A DNA stretch of 64,000 nucleotides, taken from assembly GCA_944383895.1 (NCBI GenBank), contig CALWRH010000005.1, forward strand, positions 1 to 64,000, in the 5' to 3' direction. This DNA is from an uncultured Christensenellaceae bacterium (GTDB taxonomy: Bacteria; Bacillota; Clostridia; Christensenellales; UBA3700). Position 1 is the first letter of the stretch. Each line of letters starts with the position of its first letter. Under the pieces are notes generated by a model. The model was not told the DNA's origin. It ran no database searches and was given only the letters and a program-made list of their open reading frames with translations. Made by a program: the position numbers and the translations under genes. Shown piece after piece: positions 36,574 through 46,194 of this stretch.

Positions 36574-37884
36574 ATGGAAAAACTTACTCCTAAACAGATA
36601 GTCAAAGAACTCGACAGATACATCATCGGTCAGCAGAACGCTAAAAAAGCGGTCGCAGTCGCTCTCCGCAACCGTTATCGCCGCAGCCAGCTGCCCTCGG
36701 ACGTCAGAGAGGAGATAACCCCCAAGAACATCATAATGCAGGGACCTACGGGCGTAGGTAAGACCGAGATAGCGAGAAGGCTCGCAAAGCTGGTCAAAGC
36801 TCCTTTCGTAAAGGTAGAGGCGACTAAATTCACCGAGGTCGGTTACGTCGGCAGAGATGTAGAGTCGATGATAAGAGATCTCGTAGAGGTTTCTGTCAGA
36901 CTCGTACGCGACGAGATGATGAAAGACGTTGAGATAAAGGCAAAAGCCAACGTATACAACGTGCTGCTCAAGGCGGTTTTCCCGCTCAGGAAGAGCGCTC
37001 ATCCCGACAAGTCGGACGAAGAACTCAAGGAGATCGTCAGAAAAGAGCTTGAAAACGGAGAGCTCGACGACCTTATCATTGAGATAGAGCTGCCCGAAGG
37101 CAACAAGCCTCAGCAGCTCATGCCGGGCGGCGTTGAGATAAACATCGGCGACATCATGGGCGGACTTCTTCCCAAGCGCAAAAAGCTCAAGAAAGTTCCT
37201 GTTTCGCGTGCATACTCCGTGCTCATGGAGGCGGAGGCTGACAGACTCATAGATCAGGACAACGTCAATACGGAGGCGATCCGCCGCGCCGAAAACGAAG
37301 GCATCATATTTATCGACGAAATGGACAAGATCGCGGGCAAGGGCAACACCAACGGCCCCGACGTATCGAGAGAAGGCGTTCAGAGAGACATTTTGCCGAT
37401 AGTTGAAGGCTGCACGGTAAACACCAAGTACGGACAGATCAAGACGGATTATATACTGTTTATAGCGGCGGGTGCGTTCCACGTTTCGTCCGTATCCGAT
37501 CTTATTCCCGAACTTCAGGGCAGATTCCCGATCAACGTCAGGCTGGACAGCCTTACTGAAAACGATTTCGTCGAGATACTGACAAAGCCCGACAACGCTA
37601 TATTGAGGCAGTATGAACAACTGCTCAAAGTCGACAAGGTATTGCTCGACTTTACCGACGAGGCGATAAAAGAGATCGCGTCGGTTGCGGCGGCGGAAAA
37701 CGAAAACAGCGAGAATATCGGTGCGAGAAGACTGCACACGATCATGGAGAGTCTGCTCGACGACATCTCTTACAATGCGGGCAATCTCGACAGCGAAGTA
37801 ACGGTGAGAATTGACAAAAACTACGTCCTCGAACATCTGGACAAGACGATAAAGACGCTCAATCTGCGCAAATACGTTCTGTAA
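36574..37884 (+). CDS. hslU: HslUV protease ATPase subunit HslU
   Basis: 436 residues. AAA+ unfoldase. Walker A GPTGVGKT (57-64), Walker B IIFIDEMDKIAGK, sensor regions ELQGRFPINV and NIGARRLHTIME. The C-terminal tail LRKYVL corresponds to the segment that inserts into HslV to activate it. One nucleotide after hslV, with GAGGAGG upstream. The xerC and codY genes often found next to hslUV in Bacilli are absent. Confidence 0.97.
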   Translation: MEKLTPKQIVKELDRYIIGQQNAKKAVAVALRNRYRRSQLPSDVREEITPKNIIMQGPTGVGKTEIARRLAKLVKAPFVKVEATKFTEVGYVGRDVESMIRDLVEVSVRLVRDEMMKDVEIKAKANVYNVLLKAVFPLRKSAHPDKSDEELKEIVRKELENGELDDLIIEIELPEGNKPQQLMPGGVEINIGDIMGGLLPKRKKLKKVPVSRAYSVLMEAEADRLIDQDNVNTEAIRRAENEGIIFIDEMDKIAGKGNTNGPDVSREGVQRDILPIVEGCTVNTKYGQIKTDYILFIAAGAFHVSSVSDLIPELQGRFPINVRLDSLTENDFVEILTKPDNAILRQYEQLLKVDKVLLDFTDEAIKEIASVAAAENENSENIGARRLHTIMESLLDDISYNAGNLDSEVTVRIDKNYVLEHLDKTIKTLNLRKYVL

Positions 37885-37907
37885 AAGAGAGGACAAAGAA
37901 GGACATT

Positions 37908-39164
37908 ATGATAAACATACCGAAAGGCACAAAGGACGTTCTTCCTCAGGAAGCGTACAAATGGCACTATGTCGAAAACGTCGCAAGACAGACCGCAAAA
38001 GACTTTTGCGCAAGCGAAATACGCACTCCTACGTTCGAGCACACAGAATTGTTTCTGCGCGGCGTAGGCGATACGACAGACATAGTCAACAAAGAGATGT
38101 ATACCTTCGAGGACAAGGGCGGCAGAAGTATCACGCTCAAACCCGAAGGCACGGCGGGCGTTGCGCGCGCGTTTATAGAAAACTCGCTCTACGCAGGCGT
38201 TCAGCCTACAAAGATGTACTATATCACGCCAGTATTCCGCTATGAAAAACCGCAGGCGGGCAGACTCAGAGAACATCACCAGTTCGGCGTAGAATATTAC
38301 GGTAGCGACAGCCCTTATGCGGACGTCGAAGTAATGATGATAGCCAAGACCTTTTTCAACCGTCTCGGCATAACCAGGCTCAAGCTCAACATCAACAGCA
38401 TTGGTTGCAGAGAGTGCCGCAAGAAATACAACGAGGCACTCAAGGATTATCTGCGCTCCAATCTCGACAAGATGTGCCCGACGTGCAGAGAAAGGTTCGA
38501 CAAAAACCCGCTGCGCATACTCGACTGCAAAGAGGAAGGTTGCAGAGCAATCACGGCAAACGCGCCCGTGATACCCGATTATCTCTGCGACGACTGCCGC
38601 GCGCATCACGAAAGCGTATGCAATCAGCTTTCTTTGCTCGGCATAGATTACGAGGTAAATCCACATATCGTCAGAGGTCTTGACTATTACACACGCACCG
38701 TGTTCGAGTTCATATCGTCCGACATAGGCGCGCAAGGCACTGTCTGCGGCGGCGGAAGATACAACAATCTTATCGAGGAAGTAGGCGGCAAGCCCTGTCC
38801 CGCGGTAGGGTTCGGCATGGGACTCGAAAGACTTATCCTTACGATGGAATCTCTCGGGCTGCCGTTCGGACAGGAAGACGTACCCGACGTCTATATCGCT
38901 CCGCTTTGCGACGAGGCGAAAGACGAGGCGATGCTGCTCGCCGATACGTTGAGAACGGCGGGCATTTCTTGCGATACCGATCTTCTCGGCAGAAGTTTCA
39001 AAGCGCAGCTCAAGTACGTCAACAAGACGGGCGCGCGCTATATGATAGTCATAGGAACGGATGAAATGGCGAGCGGAGTTTATGCCGTAAAGAACTTGCT
39101 TTCAGGCAGCAGCGAACAGGTGAAAAAAGTGGATCTCGCCGCATATCTTAACAACTTGAAATAA
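37908..39164 (+). CDS. hisS: Histidyl-tRNA synthetase
   Basis: 418 residues, class II. Motif 2 around FRYEKPQAGRLREHHQFG, histidine-specific GLDYYTRTVFEF, motif 3 GFGMGLERLIL, and the C-terminal anticodon-binding domain from about 325. No T-box leader lies in the 23-nt gap before it. Paired with aspS, the usual Firmicute order. Confidence 0.97.
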   Translation: MINIPKGTKDVLPQEAYKWHYVENVARQTAKDFCASEIRTPTFEHTELFLRGVGDTTDIVNKEMYTFEDKGGRSITLKPEGTAGVARAFIENSLYAGVQPTKMYYITPVFRYEKPQAGRLREHHQFGVEYYGSDSPYADVEVMMIAKTFFNRLGITRLKLNINSIGCRECRKKYNEALKDYLRSNLDKMCPTCRERFDKNPLRILDCKEEGCRAITANAPVIPDYLCDDCRAHHESVCNQLSLLGIDYEVNPHIVRGLDYYTRTVFEFISSDIGAQGTVCGGGRYNNLIEEVGGKPCPAVGFGMGLERLILTMESLGLPFGQEDVPDVYIAPLCDEAKDEAMLLADTLRTAGISCDTDLLGRSFKAQLKYVNKTGARYMIVIGTDEMASGVYAVKNLLSGSSEQVKKVDLAAYLNNLK

Positions 39165-39179
39165 ACACGGAGATATATT

Positions 39180-40976
39180 ATGATAGACTTTCTAAACGGA
39201 GCAAAACGCACTAAGATGTGCGGAGAATACAGAGCGACAGACATAGGAAATCGCGTTACCGTTATGGGTTTCGTCGCTAAATACCGCAACCTCGGCAACC
39301 TTATGTTCATCGACGTCAGAGACAGGACGGGCGTCGTTCAGGTCGCTTTCGACGACAGCGTAGACAAGGCGGTTTTCGACAAGGCGGCTACAGTCAGGAA
39401 CGAATTCGTTATTTGCGCGAGCGGCGTCGTGAGAAGCCGCGGCGGCAACGTCAACGCAAATATGCCTACGGGCGAGATAGAAGTGCTTGCAGACGATATC
39501 AAGATATTGTCTGAGGCGGAAACCACTCCTTTCGTCATTGCCGAAAACGCAAAGGTAGGAGAGACGCTCAGGCTCAAATACCGTTACCTCGATCTGCGCC
39601 GTCAGTCTTTGCAGAACATACTTATCACGCGCGACAAGATAACCAGATTGCTGCGCAATTATCTCTCCGACAACGGATTCCTCGAAATAGAAACGCCGTT
39701 CCTCGGCAAATCCACGCCCGAAGGCGCGCGCGACTATCTCGTACCCAGCCGTATACATCACGGAGAATTTTACGCTTTACCTCAGTCGCCACAGATATAC
39801 AAGCAGCTGCTCATGATCGCGGGTATGGACAGATATTATCAGATCGCGCGTTGTTTCCGCGACGAAGACCTCAGAGCAAACCGTCAGCCCGAGTTTTCTC
39901 AGGTAGACCTCGAGATGTCTTACGTCGAGAACAGCGAAGACGTAATGGCTGTCGCAGAAGGCGCGATAAAAGAGGTTTTCTCCAAATGCCTTGACATGAA
40001 GTTCGACAAGCCTTTCCGTCGTATTCCTTACGAAGAGGCTATGAGACGCTGGGGCAGCGATAAACCCGATACCCGTTACGATCTCGAGATACACGACCTC
40101 GCCGACGCGGTAAAAGGTTGCGGATTTTCCGTATTCGAAAACGCACTCGCGGCAGGCGGCAGCGTAAGAGGTATCAACGCAAAAGGTCTTTGCAAGTCCA
40201 TGACGAGAAAGGACGTTGACGCTTGCGCGGATTACGCTAAGAGCTGCGGCGCAAAAGGACTCGCTTACGCTATGCTCAAAGAGGACGGCTCCGTCACTTC
40301 GTCGTTCTTCAAGTTCCTTTCTGAAGAACAGATAAAGGCGGTGTGCGAGGCTCTCGACGCAAAGGCGGGCGACGTAATTTTCGTAGTCGCAGACGCAAGC
40401 TATATGACGACGGTGACCACGCTCGGATCTCTCAGATGCTATCTTGCAGAAAAATATTCGCTTTACGATAAGAGCGTTTTCGACTTCCTCTGGGTCGTCG
40501 ATTTCCCGCTTCTCGAGTATTCCGAAGAAGAACAGAGATACGTCGCGGTACACCATCCGTTCACCGCGGCTAAGCCCGAAGACGTGCCCCTTCTCGATAC
40601 GGATCCGCTCAAAGTGCGTTCAAACGCTTACGATATAGTCATAAACGGTCAGGAGGCGGGCGGCGGAAGTATAAGAATACACGATCCCCGCATGCAGGAA
40701 AAGATATTCGGTCTGCTCGGACTTACGCAGGAAGAGATCGAGGCAAAATTCGGTTTCTTCGTCGAGGCGTTCAAGTACGGCGCACCTCCGCACGGCGGTC
40801 TTGCGTTCGGTCTTGACAGACTCGTTATGATAGTCTGTGGCACGGATAACATCAAAGACGTTATCGCGTTCCCGAAGGTACAGAACGCGTCCTGTCTGAT
40901 GACGGGCGCTCCGTCCAACGTGGACCAGAAACAGCTCGAAGAGCTTGCGCTTATCTGCAAGCCCGATAAAGAGTGA
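39180..40976 (+). CDS. aspS: Aspartyl-tRNA synthetase, bacterial type
   Basis: 598 residues with an N-terminal OB anticodon-binding domain, class II core (TPEGARDYLVPSR, PQSPQIYKQLLMIAG, RCFRDEDLRANRQPEFSQVD), the bacterial GAD insertion, and motif 3 GLAFGLDRLVM. Whether it also charges tRNA-Asn cannot be told here. Its TGA overlaps the GTG start of tcdA. Confidence 0.97.
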   Translation: MIDFLNGAKRTKMCGEYRATDIGNRVTVMGFVAKYRNLGNLMFIDVRDRTGVVQVAFDDSVDKAVFDKAATVRNEFVICASGVVRSRGGNVNANMPTGEIEVLADDIKILSEAETTPFVIAENAKVGETLRLKYRYLDLRRQSLQNILITRDKITRLLRNYLSDNGFLEIETPFLGKSTPEGARDYLVPSRIHHGEFYALPQSPQIYKQLLMIAGMDRYYQIARCFRDEDLRANRQPEFSQVDLEMSYVENSEDVMAVAEGAIKEVFSKCLDMKFDKPFRRIPYEEAMRRWGSDKPDTRYDLEIHDLADAVKGCGFSVFENALAAGGSVRGINAKGLCKSMTRKDVDACADYAKSCGAKGLAYAMLKEDGSVTSSFFKFLSEEQIKAVCEALDAKAGDVIFVVADASYMTTVTTLGSLRCYLAEKYSLYDKSVFDFLWVVDFPLLEYSEEEQRYVAVHHPFTAAKPEDVPLLDTDPLKVRSNAYDIVINGQEAGGGSIRIHDPRMQEKIFGLLGLTQEEIEAKFGFFVEAFKYGAPPHGGLAFGLDRLVMIVCGTDNIKDVIAFPKVQNASCLMTGAPSNVDQKQLEELALICKPDKE

Positions 40977-41665
40977 AACCCGCCGCTAAATCGCGAACCG
41001 TCGCTCTTCTGGGCGATGACGCGGTAAAAAGGCTGGAAAACTCGCGCGTTGCGGTCGTAGGACTCGGCGGCGTGGGCGGACACGTCTTAGAAACGCTCGC
41101 GCGCTCGGGCGTAGGTTCGCTCGTGCTCATAGACGGAGATGATGTCGACGAGAGCAATCTCAACAGACAGATCATAGCGACAGCCGATAACGTAGGTATG
41201 CCCAAAGCGCACGCGGCAAAGCAGAGAGTACTGTCCATAAATCCGCTTGCCGACGTAGAAGAGATAAGCGAAAGGCTCACTGAGGGAAACGTCGCAAGAC
41301 TCATACCCGAGGATACCGATTATATCGCGGATTGCATTGACAGCCTTAAAGACAAGGTCGCGCTGATAAAGTATGCAGTCGAAAAGGGCATACCTGTCAT
41401 AAGCGCGTGCGGAGCAGGAAACAGAAGTCAGCTTTGCGATTTTAAGATCTGCGACGTATACAAAACGCAGTACGATCCGCTTGCGAGAAAACTGCGCTCT
41501 ATGCTAAAGACTGCGGGAGTGAGCAAGCTCGACGTCTGTTATACTACCGAGTTGCCGCAAAAGACGGGCGGCGTTGCGAGCGTTGCGTACAATCCCGCGC
41601 TGTGCGGAATAAAAATTGGCGGATATATCGTGCTGAAATTAAGCAAAATAGATATAGAGAAATAA
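40973..41665 (+). CDS. tcdA: tRNA threonylcarbamoyladenosine dehydratase TcdA
   Basis: 230 residues from a GTG start at 40973 (GTGA overlap with aspS). E1-like enzyme that cyclises t6A37 to ct6A using ATP. VAVVGLGGVGGHVLETLARSG is the nucleotide-binding motif, followed by DGDDVDESNLNRQ and ACGAGNRSQ. The aspS-tcdA pairing is frequent in Firmicutes. Confidence 0.93.
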   Translation: MKPAAKSRTVALLGDDAVKRLENSRVAVVGLGGVGGHVLETLARSGVGSLVLIDGDDVDESNLNRQIIATADNVGMPKAHAAKQRVLSINPLADVEEISERLTEGNVARLIPEDTDYIADCIDSLKDKVALIKYAVEKGIPVISACGAGNRSQLCDFKICDVYKTQYDPLARKLRSMLKTAGVSKLDVCYTTELPQKTGGVASVAYNPALCGIKIGGYIVLKLSKIDIEK

Positions 41666-41683
41666 ACTGAAAGGAGAAAGACA

Positions 41684-41995
41684 ATGAGTGAATTCGTAAA
41701 AGAAATCAACAGTGTAGAGCTGCGCGAAGTCATTGCAGGCGGCGGCAAAGTTCTCGTAGACTTTTTCGCGACCTGGTGCGGTCCTTGCAAAATGCTCGCG
41801 CCCGTAGTGGACAAAGTTGCGTCTAAAAACGAAAACGTTACCTTCGTCAAAGTAGACATAGATAAAAATATCGATGCAGCTGAGGCTTTCGGCGTACAGG
41901 TCATACCTACGCTCGTCCTTATCGAAAACGGAGAGATCAAGGCAAGAGAGCAGGGCTTTATGAGCGAGGCGGAACTCAACAAGTTCGTCGGCTGA
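41684..41995 (+). CDS. trxA: Thioredoxin
   Basis: 103 residues with the active site WCGPC (Cys32, Cys35) and cis-proline motif VIPTL. General cytosolic disulfide reductase. No thioredoxin reductase is adjacent. Last gene of the long operon from 27798; ribosome site AAGGAGA. Confidence 0.97.
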   Translation: MSEFVKEINSVELREVIAGGGKVLVDFFATWCGPCKMLAPVVDKVASKNENVTFVKVDIDKNIDAAEAFGVQVIPTLVLIENGEIKAREQGFMSEAELNKFVG

Positions 41996-42033
41996 TCTGC
42001 TAAAATTGTAATTTTAACAAATTAAAAGCGCTA

Positions 42034-42351
42034 TACCAGACCTGAATAATACGAACAAGGTTTGAAGCGGCAAATTTCCGTAGCTACTGTGTTAAATGCC
42101 TTGGTAATATGTCTAATATTACCAAGGCATTTGACTTGTACCCGTGTGACGGGTGCATTGAAAGGCTTCGCATTATGCAATTGGGTACGGAAATACACTG
42201 CTTAAAACTGCACGCACCCTCAGGCGATGATTTTTATTATGTGTTTCAGCGAGGTGAGCGCAGATAATATTATAATATTTTCAAGCGAGCATTGCTGAAA
42301 AACGTATAAAAGGCGCGCCTCAGGGCTGGTTTGTATTATTCAGGTCTGGTA
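42034..42351. mobile_element. 318-bp inverted-repeat element between trxA and glyA (MITE-like or structured RNA)
   Basis: Non-coding element with near-perfect terminal inverted repeats (42032-42056 and 42329-42353, 24 of 25 pairs, one G-T) flanked by TA on both sides, the target duplication expected for IS630/Tc1-type elements. Inside are a perfect 17-bp hairpin (42094-42110 with 42116-42132), a long-range 9-bp stem (42074-42082 with 42186-42194), CCCGT-GTG-ACGGG (42141-42153), TTTCAGC/GCTGAAA (42244-42250 with 42294-42300), CCCTCAGGC/GCCTCAGGG with one central mismatch (42217-42225 with 42317-42325) and the palindrome AATATTATAATATT (42266-42279). No open frame. It is either a miniature transposable element or a branched RNA closed by a very long stem. 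Confidence 0.55.
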
Positions 42352-42400
42352 TACGGCGCGAAAACTGCGAAAAACGTCGCTTTTTAGGCGGCGTTATCGT

Positions 42401-42429
42401 TTGCCTTTTGCGCGCGCGTGTAGTATACT
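42401..42429 (+). promoter_or_regulatory. Promoter of glyA, GC-alternating spacer
   Basis: TTGCCT (42401-42406), 17-nt spacer TTTGCGCGCGCGTGTAG, TATACT (42424-42429). The spacer differs by one base from that of the aconitase-family promoter at 5630. An AACGTCGC/GCGGCGTT hairpin lies just upstream (42372-42395). Confidence 0.75.
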
Positions 42430-42466
42430 TGAACTATAATAATTTTTAACATACCAAGGAGTTATT

Positions 42467-43720
42467 ATGATAGACCTCAAAACAATCAAAGAGGCTGACG
42501 TTGAGCTTTACGACGCTCTCGAGGCCGAACTCACAAGACAGCAGGGCAACATAGAGCTTATCGCAAGCGAAAACATAGTTTCTCCCGCAGTGCTCGCGGC
42601 GGCAGGTACGCACCTGACCAACAAGTATGCGGAAGGTTATCCGTCAAAGAGATATTACGGCGGTTGTCAGTACGTCGACATTGCAGAAAAACTTGCTATC
42701 GACAGAGCTAAAGCTCTCTTCGGTGCAGAACACGCCAACGTACAGCCGCATTGCGGAGCAAGCGCAAACCTCGCGGTATTTTTCGCGCTCCTTCAGCCCG
42801 GCGACACCGTGCTCAGCATGAGCCTTGCTCACGGCGGACACCTCAGCCACGGCAGCCCCGTCAACATAAGCGGTAAATATTTCAATATCGTACCTTATTT
42901 CGTTGACGAAAAGACCAGCCTTATTGATTACGACGAGGTAGAAAGACTCGCAAAAGAGTGCAAGCCAAAGCTTATCCTCGCAGGCGCAAGCGCTTATCCG
43001 AGAATTATAGATTTCAAGAGATTCAGAGAGATCGCGGACGAAGTCGGCGCTTACCTCATGGTAGACATGGCTCACATCGCAGGTCTTGTAGCTGCAGGCT
43101 GCCATCCGAGCCCCGTTCCTTACGCTCACGTCGTTACGACCACCACGCACAAGACGCTCAGAGGTCCGAGAGGCGGTCTTATCCTTTGCAAGGAAGAACT
43201 CGGCAAGCAGATAGACAAAGCTATATTCCCCGGTACGCAGGGCGGTCCTCTCATGCACATCATCGCGGCTAAAGCGGTTGCGTTCAAAGAGGCTATGAGC
43301 GACGAGTTCAAGCAGTATCAGCAGCAGATAGTCAAAAACGCAAAGAAGCTCGCCAACGAACTTATCGAAAGAGGCATCAGCCTCGTTTCCGGCGGTACCG
43401 ACAACCACCTCATGCTTATCGACCTTACCAGCAAGGGCAAGACGGGCAAAGAGATCGAGGCTCTTCTCGATATGGCGCACATCACCGCTAACAAGAACGC
43501 TATCCCGTTCGACAAACAGACCCCGTTCATTACGAGCGGTATCCGCGTAGGTACTCCCGCGGTTACTTCGAGAGGTATGAAAGAGGACGACATGGTGGTT
43601 ATCGCAGAGTGCATAGCAGACATTATCGACAACGGCGAGGCAGCAGTGGAGAGATGCTCCGCTAAAGTCGCAGAACTTTGCAAGAAATACCCCATTTACG
43701 CAAACGACGTTATCAGATAA
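42467..43720 (+). CDS. glyA: Serine hydroxymethyltransferase
   Basis: 417 residues. PLP enzyme interconverting serine and glycine with transfer of the one-carbon unit to tetrahydrofolate. PLP lysine Lys229 lies in [38 protein letters not shown] and the C-terminal [14 protein letters not shown] are typical. Ribosome site AAGGAG. Single-gene unit bounded by its own promoter and terminator. No glycine riboswitch is seen upstream. Confidence 0.98.
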   Translation: MIDLKTIKEADVELYDALEAELTRQQGNIELIASENIVSPAVLAAAGTHLTNKYAEGYPSKRYYGGCQYVDIAEKLAIDRAKALFGAEHANVQPHCGASANLAVFFALLQPGDTVLSMSLAHGGHLSHGSPVNISGKYFNIVPYFVDEKTSLIDYDEVERLAKECKPKLILAGASAYPRIIDFKRFREIADEVGAYLMVDMAHIAGLVAAGCHPSPVPYAHVVTTTTHKTLRGPRGGLILCKEELGKQIDKAIFPGTQGGPLMHIIAAKAVAFKEAMSDEFKQYQQQIVKNAKKLANELIERGISLVSGGTDNHLMLIDLTSKGKTGKEIEALLDMAHITANKNAIPFDKQTPFITSGIRVGTPAVTSRGMKEDDMVVIAECIADIIDNGEAAVERCSAKVAELCKKYPIYANDVIR

Positions 43721-43740
43721 CGACGTATATCGGACGATTG

Positions 43741-43768
43741 AAAGACGGGCAGCGCGCCCGTCTTTTTA
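43741..43768 (+). terminator. Intrinsic terminator after glyA
   Basis: AAAGACGGGC/GCCCGTCTTT stem with an AGCGC loop, followed by T residues. Confidence 0.9.
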
Positions 43769-43886
43769 TTTTGCAAAACTCTTTTGTTAACGATATAAAA
43801 ATACGCGAAAAAGAGGCAGTTTATCGCATTATAAGAACAGTAGAAACAATGACTGTAAAAATTTCAGTCAACAAGCGTATAAACGT

Positions 43887-43915
43887 TTGACAGACAGCGA
43901 CAATAATAGTAAGAT
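43887..43915 (+). promoter_or_regulatory. Promoter of iscR-iscS-iscU
   Basis: TTGACA (43887-43892), 17-nt spacer, TAAGAT (43910-43915). An imperfect ATACCC...GGGAT pairing (43917-43939) follows up to the ribosome site; IscR-type proteins usually bind near their own promoter, but I cannot assign a site. Confidence 0.65.
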
Positions 43916-43944
43916 AATACCCAGGAAATTGATAGGGATTAAAA

Positions 43945-44343
43945 ATGAAACTTTCGTCAAAAGGCAGATACGGATTAAAAGCTATGTGCGAGCTTGCAAA
44001 GCACTACGGAGAAGGCGCGCTTTCTCTGCCGTACATCGCAGGCGAAACGCTGCTCAGCGAGAAATATCTCGAGCAGCTCCTGTCCGTCCTTAAAAAAGAC
44101 AATCTCATCGACGCGACGAGGGGAGCGAGCGGAGGATATTTTCTCAAGAAGGCTCCTGAAGAAATAAGCGTCGGAGAGATCCTGAGAAGTCTTGAAAACG
44201 GACTCGAGATTGTTGATTGTCTTTCAGGCGATTGTCAGAATAAGGCTACCTGTCATACCTACGGAGTATGGTCAAGACTATACAAAGAAATCAATAAGTG
44301 TTTAGACGGCATCAGCTTGAAACAGCTGGTCGAGGGAGAATAA
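43945..44343 (+). CDS. iscR: Rrf2-family Fe-S regulator, IscR-like
   Basis: 132 residues. Winged-helix N-terminus (KLSSKGRYGLKAMCELAKHYG) and three cysteines, Cys92, Cys97 and Cys103, matching the IscR cluster ligands though with a C-x4-C-x5-C spacing. Position directly before iscS-iscU supports a role sensing Fe-S status and autoregulating the operon. Alternative: a CymR-type cysteine regulator, less likely because CymR lacks these cysteines. Confidence 0.9.
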   Translation: MKLSSKGRYGLKAMCELAKHYGEGALSLPYIAGETLLSEKYLEQLLSVLKKDNLIDATRGASGGYFLKKAPEEISVGEILRSLENGLEIVDCLSGDCQNKATCHTYGVWSRLYKEINKCLDGISLKQLVEGE

Positions 44344-44344
44344 A

Positions 44345-45538
44345 ATGGAACGCAGGATATATCTGGACAATTCGGCTACGACCTACACGGACAAGGAAGT
44401 TTTGCAAAAAATGCTTCCGTATTTTTCCGAGGTTTACGGCAACGGATCGTCTCAGCATTTCTTTGGCAGAGAGGCACTCGTTGCAATAGACGAGGCAAGA
44501 GAAAAAGTTGCCAAGGCTATCGGAGCAAAGCCTACCGAGATATACTTCACGTCGGGCGGCACCGAGAGCGATAACTGGGCTATTAAAGGCGCGGCTCACG
44601 CCCTTCGCGAAAAAGGCAATCATATAATAACCACGGCAATAGAGCACCCCGCAGTCATAAAGACTTGTCAGGCGCTTGAAAAAGATGGTTTTGAGGTGAC
44701 TTATCTTCCTGTCGACAGCGAAGGTTTTGTTACCGCAGAGCAGGTTGAAAAAGCTATTACGGACAAAACGATACTTATATCCGTAATGACTGCTAACAAC
44801 GAGATAGGCACGATAGAGCCGATAAGGGAAATAGGCGCGGTGGCAAAAGCACACAAAATACTTTTCCATACCGACGCGGTCCAGGCGGTAGGCAACGTGC
44901 CGATAGACGTCGTAAAAGACAACATAGACATGCTTTCTATGAGTGCGCACAAGTTCTACGGTCCCAAGGGCGTAGGCGTTCTGTACAAGCGCAACGGCGT
45001 CAAGATAGGACGTTTCATGGACGGCGGCGAGCAGGAGAGAAACATGCGCGCGTCCACGCTCAACACCCCAGGCATAGTAGGTCTCGGCGCAGCGATAGAG
45101 ATCGCTGTCAGAGATATGGAAAAGAACTATAAACACGTCGCTGAGCTCAGGGATTATTTCGTCAAAGAACTTCTCGCCAACGTAAAGGATATTAAGTATA
45201 ACGGTCCTGTCGATACGTCGAGAAGACTTCCTTCCAACGCAAATTTCTCGTTCGAGTATATAGAGGGCGAATCCATACTGATGAGCCTGGATCTCGAAGG
45301 AATAGCCGTATCGAGCGGTTCGGCTTGCAGCTCAGGTTCGCTCGAACCGAGCTATGTGTTGCTTTCCGTAGGTGTTCCGATAGAGCTTGCACACGGATCC
45401 ATCCGTTTCAGTTTCGGCAAGAACAACACGATGGAAGAGGTAAAATACACGCTCGAAAAACTGTACGCAATCGTGGCGAGACTCAGAGAGATGTCGCCGC
45501 TTTTCAAAGAATTCAAAGGAGAACAGAAGTATGTATAA
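44345..45538 (+). CDS. iscS: Cysteine desulfurase
   Basis: 397 residues. PLP enzyme delivering sulfur from cysteine to the IscU scaffold. PLP lysine Lys203 in SAHKFYGPKG, catalytic Cys328 in SSGSACSSGS, N-terminal IYLDNSATT. NifS/IscS type. Overlaps iscU by 8 nt and follows iscR by one nucleotide. No mnmA follows, unlike many Clostridia. Confidence 0.97.
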   Translation: MERRIYLDNSATTYTDKEVLQKMLPYFSEVYGNGSSQHFFGREALVAIDEAREKVAKAIGAKPTEIYFTSGGTESDNWAIKGAAHALREKGNHIITTAIEHPAVIKTCQALEKDGFEVTYLPVDSEGFVTAEQVEKAITDKTILISVMTANNEIGTIEPIREIGAVAKAHKILFHTDAVQAVGNVPIDVVKDNIDMLSMSAHKFYGPKGVGVLYKRNGVKIGRFMDGGEQERNMRASTLNTPGIVGLGAAIEIAVRDMEKNYKHVAELRDYFVKELLANVKDIKYNGPVDTSRRLPSNANFSFEYIEGESILMSLDLEGIAVSSGSACSSGSLEPSYVLLSVGVPIELAHGSIRFSFGKNNTMEEVKYTLEKLYAIVARLREMSPLFKEFKGEQKYV

Positions 45539-45914
45539 TGAAAAGGTAATGCAAACGTTTGCAAATCCCAAACACGTCGGATATATCGAGGACAACGACG
45601 GCGCAGGAAAAGTCGGCAACGCTACCTGCGGCGATATAATGGAGATCACTATCAAAGTCAAGGACGACGTGATCACGGACGCTAAATTCCGCACTTTCGG
45701 CTGTGCGGCGGCAGTTGCTACGAGCAGCGTAGCTACGGATATGGTCATAGGTATGACTGTTGACGAGGCGCTCAAGCTCACCAACGCGAGAGTAGTGGAG
45801 TATCTCGAGGGTCTTCCTCCGCAGAAGATACATTGCAGCGTGCTTGCTGAAGAGGCTATCAAGGCAGCTATCGAAGACTACCGTAAGAGACAGAGCGAAA
45901 AAGCAGGCAAATAA
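45531..45914 (+). CDS. iscU: Fe-S cluster scaffold IscU/NifU-N
   Basis: 127 residues. Conserved cluster ligands Cys33 (with Asp35), Cys58 and Cys102, in NATCGDIM, TFGCAAA and KIHCSVLAEEA. Builds [2Fe-2S]/[4Fe-4S] clusters from IscS-derived sulfur. Last gene of the isc operon. Confidence 0.96.
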   Translation: MYNEKVMQTFANPKHVGYIEDNDGAGKVGNATCGDIMEITIKVKDDVITDAKFRTFGCAAAVATSSVATDMVIGMTVDEALKLTNARVVEYLEGLPPQKIHCSVLAEEAIKAAIEDYRKRQSEKAGK

Positions 45915-45932
45915 GCTTGTAAAGGCAAACAG

Positions 45933-45972
45933 AAACCGCTCGGCGCGTTATTGCGCTCAGAGCGGTTTTTTT
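45933..45972 (+). terminator. Intrinsic terminator after iscU
   Basis: AAACCGCTC/GAGCGGTTT outer stem with an inner GCGC-rich hairpin, followed by seven T. Confidence 0.9.
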
Positions 45973-46059
45973 GTGCCCGTGTTGATTATGAGATATCAGA
46001 TGCAATTTCTTCGATACATGCGGAAAAACTCAAAGCGGTGACGACGGGCAATAAATTCG

Positions 46060-46194
46060 TCAGTCCAGCATCTGGACTATCTTTTTTCTTATCGCTTTGC
46101 CGCGCGATTTTACTGAACCGCTCGACATTGTTTTTGCCGCGATAAGAGTAGTAGCCATACCTACGCCGAATCCCATAAGAGTAGACAGTTTCAT
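46060..46194 (-). CDS. Tiny membrane protein with a perfect ribosome-binding site
   Basis: 44 residues from ATG 46194. One glycine-rich hydrophobic helix (LSTLMGFGVGMATTLIAAKTM) and a basic tail KSRGKAIRKKIVQ. The start is set by AGGAGGTGATC, a full complement of the 16S rRNA 3' end, 3-4 nt upstream. The frame is open to 46248, but the longer start has no ribosome site. I do not recognise the family. It lies alone between two terminators. Confidence 0.7.
   Translation of the reverse strand: MKLSTLMGFGVGMATTLIAAKTMSSGSVKSRGKAIRKKIVQMLD

Noticed and set aside
37885..37907. T-box or other leader in front of hisS and aspS
   Set aside because: The gaps are 23 and 15 nt inside an operon, too short for a T-box, and contain only ribosome sites.
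42034..42351. tmRNA, RNase P RNA, 6S RNA or glycine riboswitch in the trxA-glyA gap
   Set aside because: The region lacks the tRNA-like ends of tmRNA, the conserved RNase P core and the glycine aptamer cores; the 25-bp closing stem and TA flanks do not fit 6S RNA. It is kept as an unassigned element.
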